From contig CAMGCA010000037.1 in the NCBI GenBank assembly GCA_946011705.1, positions 1-10,902 on the forward strand: 10,902 nucleotides of DNA, read 5' to 3'. The notes under the pieces are model-generated. The model ran no database searches, was not told the origin of the DNA, and saw only the letters and a program-made list of their open reading frames with translations. This DNA is from an uncultured Clostridia bacterium. Lineage in GTDB: Bacteria; Bacillota; Clostridia; Oscillospirales; Oscillospiraceae. This document shows, one piece after another, positions 1 to 8,300 of the stretch. Positions within the stretch are counted from its first letter, which is position 1. Each line of letters opens with the position of its first letter. Both the position numbers and the translations under genes were made by a program.

Positions 1-462
1 GCCAATAATAACTCCCTTTTCTACCGCACCTTCCACGCAGTCTGCGTAGCCACGGAAACAGGCAAGGGTGGTATCAGCGGAAGCGTGCGCTTCGTCAGCC
101 ATGGTGACGATATAGTAGAATTCCTTGTTTCTCACCTCAAGCCAACGGGCAACGGTGCGGTCAATGACCGCCTTGAGCTGGGCGTTGATGGAATAGAAGT
201 AGACTGGACTTGCCAGCACCAGCACATCCGCATCGACCATCTTTTGCAGAATGTCCGCCATGTCATCTTTATGGACGCACACGCCGCCATGGTCGCGGCA
301 GTAGTAGCAGGCGGAGCAAGGGGAAACATTCTTCTGCGTTATGCGAATCTTTTCAACTTCATTTCCCGATTCCAACGCACCACGCATAAACTCATCGCAC
401 AGAAGGTCTGAATTACCGCCCTTTCTCGGACTGCCGGATAAAATCAATACTTTTTTGTTCAT
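1..462 (-). CDS. Flavodoxin-fold NAD(P)H:FMN oxidoreductase (iron-sulfur flavoprotein-like), C-terminus missing
   Basis: Reading from ATG at 462 there are 154 open codons, still open at the left edge, so the C-terminal part is outside the window (family members are usually about 180-200 aa). The N-terminus MNKKVLILSGSPRKGGNS is the beta-strand plus FMN-phosphate loop of the flavodoxin / NADPH-dependent FMN reductase fold. Around residues 82-100, the segment LVLASPVYFYSINAQLKAVID is the usual second flavin-contact region. Cys49, Cys52, Cys55 and Cys62 form CX2CX2CX6C. This fits the compact cysteine motif that binds a 4Fe-4S cluster in archaeal iron-sulfur flavoproteins; a cluster here is inferred. 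The protein is probably cytosolic and reduces flavin, quinone or another electron acceptor; the substrate is unknown. GAGGTGAGG lies just upstream of the ATG. The gene starts 13 nt after the aldo/keto reductase stop, so the two were one operon under the MerR-type promoter at 1377-1407. Confidence 0.9.
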   Translation of the reverse strand, partial: MNKKVLILSGSPRKGGNSDLLCDEFMRGALESGNEVEKIRITQKNVSPCSACYYCRDHGGVCVHKDDMADILQKMVDADVLVLASPVYFYSINAQLKAVIDRTVARWLEVRNKEFYYIVTMADEAHASADTTLACFRGYADCVEGAVEKGVIIG

Positions 463-475
463 GTTCCTCACCTCG

Positions 476-1333
<858 letters not shown>

Positions 1334-1349
1334 GATGAAAACCTCCCTG

Positions 1350-1378
1350 TTGATTTGAATTTTATCTTGTGCTATCAT
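1350..1378 (+). promoter_or_regulatory. Probable merR promoter overlapping the divergent promoter
   Basis: On the plus strand, TTGATT (1350-1355) and TATCAT (1373-1378) are 17 bp apart. The predicted start, near 1385, falls at the edge of the dyad at 1388-1402. The -10 box overlaps the -10 of the divergent reductase promoter. Binding of the regulator to the dyad would therefore be expected to limit its own transcription. This is inferred from box similarity and spacing only. Confidence 0.55.
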
Positions 1379-1407
1379 CGTATCAGTCGGTAGTTACTAC
1401 CGGTCAA
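1377..1407 (-). promoter_or_regulatory. MerR-type promoter and operator for the reductase-flavoprotein operon
   Basis: On the minus strand, -35 TTGACC (1402-1407) and -10 TACGAT (1377-1382) are separated by exactly 19 bp. That overlong spacer is the hallmark of promoters activated by MerR-family regulators, which twist the DNA to realign the boxes. The spacer carries a perfect dyad, CGGTAGT-A-ACTACCG on the minus strand (1388-1402), the expected regulator site. Transcription would start near 1370, leaving a leader of about 36 nt before the reductase ATG. Confidence 0.85.
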
Positions 1408-1439
1408 GAACTTTTTTCAAAAAACAGGAGGTTTTTTTA

Positions 1440-1841
1440 ATGTACTCCATGAAAGAGGCTTGCTCTCTCACTGATATGACCTATGAAAATCTGAAATTCT
1501 ACTGCAACGAAGGACTTGTTCCCAATGTCAAGCGCGATAGCCGAAACTATCGTGTATTTGACGAGCATGACATCAAATGGATTCAGAGCCTGAACTGCCT
1601 GAAAAGCTGTGGCATGAGCCTTGCGGAAATGAAAACATATCTGGCACTCTGTATGGAGGGCGAAGGTACGATTCCCGAACGCAAGGTGATCCTTGCAAAG
1701 AAAAAAGAAGACCTGCTCCAATCCATTGCGCAGCTGCAAAAGGCAGTGGCATTCATTGACTGGAAGCAAGGGTTCTATGATGATGTGCTGTCCGGTAAAA
1801 CGGAGTATTACAGCAATCTGGTGCCGGAGCTGATGAAATAG
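1440..1841 (+). CDS. MerR-family transcriptional regulator, NmlR/AdhR-like
   Basis: 133 residues from ATG at 1440, preceded by the strong ribosome binding site AACAGGAGG. The N-terminal winged helix-turn-helix (residues 1-38) reads MYSMKEACSLTDMTYENLKF, then YCNEGLVPNVKRDSRNYRVF, the classic MerR pattern of recognition helix plus wing. DEHDIKWIQSLNCLKSCGMSLAEMKTYL (41-68) is the second wing and linker. A Lys/Glu-rich helix from about 78 to 110 is the dimerisation coiled coil. There is no C-terminal metal-binding Cys loop. Cys53 sits where AdhR/NmlR-type MerR proteins carry the cysteine implicated in sensing reactive aldehydes; Cys8, Cys22, Cys57 and Cys71 are also present. The most likely role is electrophile- or aldehyde-responsive activation of the divergent reductase-flavoprotein operon through the 19-bp-spacer promoter. 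The gene converges on the 50-codon gene, leaving a 38-nt gap. Confidence 0.92.
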   Translation: MYSMKEACSLTDMTYENLKFYCNEGLVPNVKRDSRNYRVFDEHDIKWIQSLNCLKSCGMSLAEMKTYLALCMEGEGTIPERKVILAKKKEDLLQSIAQLQKAVAFIDWKQGFYDDVLSGKTEYYSNLVPELMK

Positions 1842-1879
1842 TATACGAAGCTGTCAACTTCCGATTTATCAGTTTGTTT

Positions 1880-2032
1880 TTACTTTTTTCGCATTTTGAT
1901 TATGACAATACATGCCACGATAACAACAGCAGCAACGATACCAGCAACCCATGCAGGTGATACCGTAGATGTGACAAAGATTGCGGTGGGGCCATCTGCA
2001 CCACCAATGATGCCAATGGAATGAGCCTTCAT
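1880..2032 (-). CDS. 50-residue single-helix membrane microprotein with the GGADGPT motif of Na+-pumping decarboxylase beta subunits
   Basis: ATG at 2032, TAA at 1880-1882. The strong ribosome binding site GGGAGG lies 6-7 nt upstream, and a near-consensus promoter lies 40-70 nt upstream. Residues 6-22 read IGIIGGADGPTAIFVTS. This matches a conserved segment of OadB/GcdB/MmdB, the membrane carboxybiotin decarboxylase subunit of Na+-translocating decarboxylases. Its Asp (here Asp13) corresponds to an acidic residue reported as essential for Na+ transport in Klebsiella OadB (Asp203). Residues about 27-45 form one hydrophobic helix (AWVAGIVAAVVIVACIVII), followed by the basic tail KMRKK, which suggests N-out/C-in topology. 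The full subunit has over 350 residues and many helices, so this cannot be a decarboxylase alone. It is either a stand-alone microprotein family or a remnant. Intact expression signals and a motif plus helix plus tail design favour a real gene. Its function is unknown. Confidence 0.8.
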   Translation of the reverse strand: MKAHSIGIIGGADGPTAIFVTSTVSPAWVAGIVAAVVIVACIVIIKMRKK

Positions 2033-2070
2033 GTGATACCTCCCAGAATTCCGACATACCAGTTTTTACT

Positions 2071-2099
2071 ATCATACCGTAAAGGGAACCCTTTTGCAA
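2071..2099 (-). promoter_or_regulatory. Promoter of the microprotein gene, with a dyad in the spacer
   Basis: On the minus strand, -35 TTGCAA (2094-2099) and -10 TATGAT (2071-2076) are 17 bp apart, close to the sigma-A consensus. Transcription would start near 2065 and give a leader of about 33 nt including the ribosome binding site. Between the boxes lies the inverted repeat AAAGGG-TT-CCCTTT (2081-2094), a plausible operator. No regulator can be named. Confidence 0.7.
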
Positions 2100-2118
2100 T
2101 GGGTCTAAAGAATCATTA

Positions 2119-2149
2119 TCTGCATATAATTTTGAAGATTATATGCAGA
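2119..2149. repeat. 12-bp perfect inverted repeat upstream of the microprotein promoter
   Basis: Arms TCTGCATATAAT (2119-2130) and ATTATATGCAGA (2138-2149) are exact reverse complements around a 7-nt centre. The AT-rich dyad starts about 20 bp upstream of the microprotein -35 box. It has no following T-run on the minus strand, so it resembles a protein-binding site more than a terminator. The ligand is unknown. Confidence 0.6.
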
Positions 2150-2176
2150 AAAACGGTGTCTATATGGAGTAATGGA

Positions 2177-2207
2177 AACAGCCCACTGCGTTATACAGTG
2201 GGCTGTT
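2177..2207. terminator. GC-rich hairpin, possible terminator
   Basis: Arms AACAGCCCACTG (2177-2188) and CAGTGGGCTGTT (2196-2207) are a perfect 12-bp match with a 7-nt loop. The stem is strong, but no long T-run follows on either strand (TTTCC on the minus strand). Termination is therefore plausible but unproven. It lies between the giant gene and the microprotein gene, where it would insulate the latter from read-through. Confidence 0.45.
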
Positions 2208-2250
2208 CCAAAATAGAAAGAAGAGAGGTAGAAAAGAGGATCTACGGAGT

Positions 2251-2288
2251 AAGAAAAGCTGCGGCTCACGGCTTACGCCGCCTTTCTT
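2251..2288 (-). terminator. Probable rho-independent terminator of the giant methylase-helicase gene
   Basis: On the minus strand, about 80 nt after the TAA of the giant gene, GCGGC and GCCGC (2277-2281 with 2261-2265) close an 11-nt loop. Imperfect outer pairing of AAGAAAG with CTTTTCTT extends the stem, and the pyrimidine tract CTTTTCTT follows. The stretch 2289-2366 between this stem and the stop codon shows no further gene or motif. Confidence 0.55.
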
Positions 2289-2366
2289 GATAATAGGATA
2301 ATCTTGGATTATGACGGGAGTATAAACAACATTCAAACAAATTGCAACAGAATACTTAAGATATTC

Positions 2367-5300
2367 TTAGCGTTCAACACTCCGGGGTTTCTCCTTGTCG
2401 GGGGAATCCTCCTCCGGCGCTTCATCCAGCAGAGCCTTATCTTTCTGATCCATATTCAACAGGATATTCAGTTCTTTCAGCCGTGCGGACTTTTCTGCCA
2501 GCTCTGCTTCCTTGGCAAAGGGCGTCTCCATTTCTGCCTTGGCATTGGCAAGCTGGGTATGGGTGTCCTGCAATGCTGCCTGATATTCTGCCAGCTCCTT
2601 TGCCAGACCGTCCACCAGATTGTCCATACGGGTGATGTTGCCGAAGACATCGGCACCCAGGCTGATGGTGTGGGACATGGCCCCCTTCATGGTGAGTCTA
2701 TAGTCCGTGTGGGCGGCATCGTACTGGAGGGACATGGAAAAGCCCCGGTACTGTCCCAGCGAGATCGCGTCGGAGCCTTGAAGTTCGGTGCAGGCATTGA
2801 TAACCGCCTTGCCAGCAGCTTCCTTTTCGGAATAGTGGGTTCCCTTAATCTCCATACCGATGAAGCCTTCTGTCGGCTTAGGGTGTGCTTGGGCAGTTGC
2901 CACATCCTTTTCATAGCCCGCAATGGCTTCAGTGAGCTTGGCAATGTCAGCCGGGTACTTCCGCAGCACCAGATTTTCCAGAGCGAACCGCTGATTTAGG
3001 TGGTTCGCTTTCAGCATATTCAGCTTACTGACCTCCACATCCAGATTACATTTTTCGATGATCAGAGGATTGCCGGTAGCCAGCGCCTTGATTTCGGAGT
3101 AGCTCAGGGCGGTTTCGTCCACATCATCCGCAATTCTGGCAGGGGCTTTGCTGGTCATGATTTGAGCGATAAATTTCTGCTTATTCTCCACAAGCTGGTA
3201 GAGGTACGAATCAAATGTACTTTCCGTGACATAACGGAAAATTTCAACCTCCGGATTCTGATTACCCTGACGGACGATTCTGCCCAGCCGCTGGGCAAGG
3301 TCAGAAGGACGCCACGGACAATCAATATCATGCAAAGCAATCAGTTTATCCTGACAATTCGTGCCTGCGCCCATCTTGGCGGTGCTGCCAATCAGCACCC
3401 GCACCTGACCGGAACGGACTTTGGAGAACAATTCTTTCTTTCGCACCTCCGTATTGGCTTCATGGATGTAGGCGATTTCCTCCGGTGGAATACCTTTTTC
3501 GGTTAGTTTTTGTTTCAGATCATCGTAGACATTGAAAGAACCGTCACCCTTGGGCGTGGACAGGTCGCAGAACACAAGCTGGGCACTACGCTGCTCCTGC
3601 GTCCGCTCCCAAATTGAGAAGACATTCCGTGCGCAGATGGAGGTTTTGCTGGTATCGCTGTCCGGTGCCAGAGGATTGACCAGCCGCATATCCAGTGCCA
3701 GCTTTCTGCCGTCATTTGTTATCTTCAGCATATTATCAATACTGGGATCGACATGACCGGCACGGATTTCCTCTGCCCGGTCAGCAAGGGACTTAATCAT
3801 ATCCCGCTGCATGGGAGAGGGCTTGATAACCTCCGTGTTGAAGTTAGCCTTTGGAACCGGCAGCATGAGCATATCTGCCGTCTGGATATCCGCAACCATC
3901 TTGAAGGTGGCCATCAGTTCCGGCAGGTTGTAGAACTTGGCAAACCGGGTCTTGCTCCGGTAGCCGCTGCCCTCCGGGGACAGCTCAATGGCGGTGACGG
4001 TTTCTCCATAGTTTGCCGCCCAGTCATCGAAGTTCAGCAGTCCCATTTCTTCCAGGGTGCTGTACTGCAAATACCGCTGGATGGTATACAACTCTACCAT
4101 ACTGTTCGAGATAGGGGTGCCGGTGGCGAAGATGACACCACGGTTGCCGGTGATCTCGTCCAGATACTGGCACTTCATAAACAAATCCGAGGACTTTTGT
4201 GCTTCCGTCTGGGCGATACCGCCCACATTCCGCATTTTTGTCGCGAGGAACAAATTCTTAAAAAAATGGCTCTCATCCACGAAAATGCGGTCAACGCCCA
4301 ACTGCTCAAAGGTTACCACATCGTCCTTGCGGCTCTGGTCGTTCAGCTTGGCAAGCCTGTTTTCCAGCGATTTCCGGGTGCGTTCCATCTGCTTGATAGA
4401 ATAATTCTCCGCATGGTTCCGCTTGGCTTCCCGGATGCCGTCCAGGCTGCGGTCGCTCTGCCGCCGAAGAATGATCTCCTGCCGCTCTTTTGACATGGGG
4501 ATTTTCTCAAACTGACTATGACCGATGATAATGGCATCATAATCGCCGGTGGCAATCCGGGCGCAGAACTTCTTCCGGTTTGTGGTTTCAAAGTCCTTTT
4601 TGGTGGCAACCAGAATATTGGCAGAGGGGTAGAGCTGGAGCCATTCTGCCGACCACTGCTCTGTGATATGGTTGGGCACCACGATCAGGGACTTGGTACA
4701 CAGACCCAGCCGCTTGCTCTCCATCGCTGCCGCAACAATTTCGAAGGTCTTCCCAGCCCCAACTTCGTGGGCAAGCAATGTATTTCCGCCGTACATGATG
4801 TGGGCAATGGCGTTGATCTGGTGCTTTCGCAGAGTAATTTCCGGGTTCATGCCGGAGAATCGGATGTGTTGACCGTCGTATTCCCGTGGGCGGATTGCGT
4901 TGAAGGTCTCGTTGTAGATGCCGCACAGCCGCTCCCGGCGGTCAATATCCTTCCAAACCCATTCCGCGAACTTGGCCTTAATCAGCTCCTGCCGATCCTG
5001 GGCAATGGCAGTCTCCTTCTTGTTCAGCACCCGGACTTCGTTGCCGTCGGCATCGCTCTTGGTGTCATAAATGCGGACATCCTTCTGATTTAGGGTCTGC
5101 TCAAAGATGTGGTAGGCATTGATCCGCTTGGTGCCGTAGGTGGTGACCGCTTTGATGTTGCTGCCGTCAAAGGATTTGTTGGTTACATTCCACTCGCCGG
5201 AATGGGGTGAATACAGCACATGGATTTTGTCCCGTGCATAAGCGCTTGTGCCAATGACCTCATACAAAAACTGCTCGTAGACCTCCTTGGGTACCCAGTT

Positions 5301-8300
5301 GACGCCAATGCGGACGCCGATCTCACCGGCAGTCAAATCCACCGGCTGCACAGCGGTTAGGGCTTCGATATTACTGGAAAGCAGTTCTTTCTTTTCGGGT
5401 GGTAAAACCTCCTGCAAGGCTTTCGCCATACGCAGCTTCCGGCGAACATTTCCGGACAGGTATTCGTCTGCGGTGACAAAATTATACCGCTCCAAATCGA
5501 CGAAAGCAACCGGGATTTCCTCTTTGCGCTCGGCGCAGTTCACATCCCGGAAGATCACCCCGGAAAGCTCTACCTCTAGTTCTGCCTCAGTCTTGCCGGA
5601 CAGTTCTGCCATAAAGGGCATATCCACCCGCGCCTCTTCCGCTATGGACACGGCAAGGGCTTCGCTGGCGGTGTCCACAGAGGTGACAGCCACATGAGGG
5701 CGGATGGTGCGTTTGGTGAACATATCCGCCTTACGCTTGAAGTTACCTTCCTCGTCCAGTACCTCCAAGGAACACAGCAGGAAATAGCTGGAATCCTCTC
5801 CAAAGGCAAGGCTGTTGCCCCGGCTGGAAAGCAGACCATACTTTTTCGTATAATCATCGTAGAGGGTATTAAGCTGTGCCTGCTCTTTTTGAATGTCCTC
5901 GTCGGGATACCCTTCGGTCTGGTAGTCAATGAGTTTTCGCACACAATCCCGGAGAGCAATCATGCCACGGATGCGGTTCTCCGCCGTAACAGAAACCTCC
6001 ACGGGATTCATACGGCTGTTTTCCCGGAAGTACACCTTGCCATCTACAATGGTGTAGCTGAAGTTACGCACACTGGGGTCTGCCGGGATGGAATTATCTT
6101 CTTCCTCCAATTCCTCCTGCTGGTACTCGGTGATCTGGGCATGGATATTGTGGATAGCACCCTGCAGCAGTTCGGACAAGTCAGCATTCTCGTCAGCCCT
6201 ACAAACGCTGTCCACGCCGAACCGGGTAGATTCCATGACCATTTCGCCCAGAATCATCCCCGGGTGCTGGACAAAGTAGCTGTTCATGCGGATGCCGTTG
6301 GCATCGGTGTCCAGATGCACCCAGTCGGGTTCAATGTCCGTCATCCGGTCACGCTTTTGCAGGAACAGAATATCGCTGGTTACTTCCGTTCCGGCATTGC
6401 GCTTAAAAGCGGTGTTTGGCAGACGGATGGCACCAATGAGGGACTGCCGATGTGCATGGTATTTGCGGAGGGTGCAGTTCTCCTTTTCCTTCGTTGCGTT
6501 GGTGGTATTGAACGCAACATTGCCGCCGGGTCTGACCTTGTCCAGTGTTTTACCGAAAAAGTAATCGTGAATCAGCCAATGGTGCTTGTCATACCGTTTG
6601 TCCAGCACTTTGAAGTCACCAAAGGGCACATTGCCGATGGCTACATCAAAGAAGCTGTCGGGCATCTGCACTTTTTCAAAGCCGGTGACGGCGATGGAGC
6701 TGTTTTGATAGAGCTGCTGGGCGATGCGCCCGGAGATGGAATCCAGCTCCACACCATAAGCGTGACTGCCTGCCATGGAGCCTGGAATCATGCCGATGAA
6801 GTTGCCCACTCCGCAGGAGGGTTCCAGAATATTGCCCTCTCGGAAGCCCATCTGCTCCAATGCCTGATACATAGCCTGGATGATAACCGGTGAGGTGTAG
6901 AAAGCGGTCAGGGAGCTGGCTCTGGCGGCAGCGTATTCTTCTTCGGAAAGTAGGGCTTTCAGCTCCTGGTATTTGCTGTGCTTTTCGTCAAAGCAATCAG
7001 CAAGTCCGCCCCAGCCCACATACCGGGAGAGTATTTCCTGCTCCACTGGGGTTGCCAGCCTGCCCACCTCCTCAATGCGTTGGAGCATTCGGATAGCGGC
7101 GACATTGGCGGCATACTTTTCGCTGGCGGTGCCGTAGCCCAGTTCCGGGTCGGTGATGCGGAAATTGGTACGCTGCTCTCTGGGAATCTCCGGGTACAGC
7201 GGCTCAAAGGTGATACGCTCCCGCTTGGGCTTCGGCTGGGGTGGGATTGGAGCGGCAGGCTCCTGCGCTGCTTCGGCATCTGCCACCACCTGTTGGATGA
7301 AAGGGTCGCTCTCCAGAGCGTCCGGGTCAACCACTTCGCCGTTGACGATGCCCCGTTGTGCCAGGTTCTGCCGAATCTGTTCCGGGTCGATATCGCCAAA
7401 GGTATCTTCTGCATCACGAGTATCAGATACTTCTACCGCCAAAGGGCGGTGGACGAGAACTGCTGCCTTTGCATCCTCCAGAGTATCGAAGGGACCTGCA
7501 ACAGAGCTTGCCACCCCATCCACAATGCCGTAGTGATTATAGAACCAGCCATTGGAATGCCGCCATGTCTGGATTTGCTCACCATCTGAATCCCATTGCA
7601 GCAGTATTTCGGCTTCGTAAATCGCTACCTTTGCGAGCTGCTCTTTGGAAAAGGAAACCAGCTCGTCAAAATCCAAGTTAACCAGTTCCTGTTCCGTCAG
7701 TTCCTTCAAAGAGCGATATTGTCTGGAATCAACGATGATGCCTTCGATATAACGATCCAGCCTGAACTTGATCAGATTCACATAGACTTCAACGGGGATT
7801 TCGTCGTCCGTAATGGTGGTGTAGGCTACACTTACTTTGTGAAGATCTGAGAAATCAGCTTCACTGCCGTATTCCTGCGAACAGAATTGATCGATCAACT
7901 CTTTGGCAGCATCCAAATCAACATTGGATGCCATCTTTGGCTGTTCTTCCGGCTGCGATAGTCCCGACAACTGGCGTAAGGTATGGTCCCTGCCGAAAAC
8001 GGAGAAGGTGCCAGCCTGATACGCCTGCATTGCCTCCATGCCACGCTCCCGCTCCTGATAGAAGCGGTCACCCGGCAGGGTTGCGTTCCACAGGGGCAGC
8101 ATCATGGTTTCGTAGATTTCCCTGATACGCTCTGGGTCAGAAAACTGCCCTTGAATATCTGCCACCCCATCCCAGTAGTCAAAGATACTCTTTTCGGTGG
8201 GTCTGGTATATTCATCAGGGGCATCCCGGAAGAAGTTCATAACCAGCTTCGCAAGCTGCTTGACTTCGTAATCAGCCATCTTCTCGGCATCGCTGGGGTA

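Noticed and set aside
1846..1875. Bidirectional terminator between merR and the microprotein gene
   Set aside because: The only dyad (GAAG...CTTC) has an imperfect stem with no usable loop. The following T-rich run is part of the microprotein 3' end.
1869..2099. 76-codon minus-strand frame rich in Cys and Trp
   Set aside because: It overlaps the microprotein in another frame, begins inside the promoter -35/-10 region and has no ribosome binding site. The 50-codon frame has all expression signals and a recognised motif.
2304..2999. 231-codon plus-strand open frame
   Set aside because: It is antisense to the C-terminal part of the giant gene, Cys/Leu-rich with no recognisable motif and no start signal.
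3753..4493. 246-codon plus-strand open frame
   Set aside because: It is antisense to the helicase domain and is a mirror of strongly conserved helicase codons.
5694..6893. 399-codon plus-strand open frame
   Set aside because: It lies antisense to the conserved methylase region of the giant gene, has no ribosome binding site and no family resemblance. Long antisense frames are expected in such GC-balanced coding sequence.
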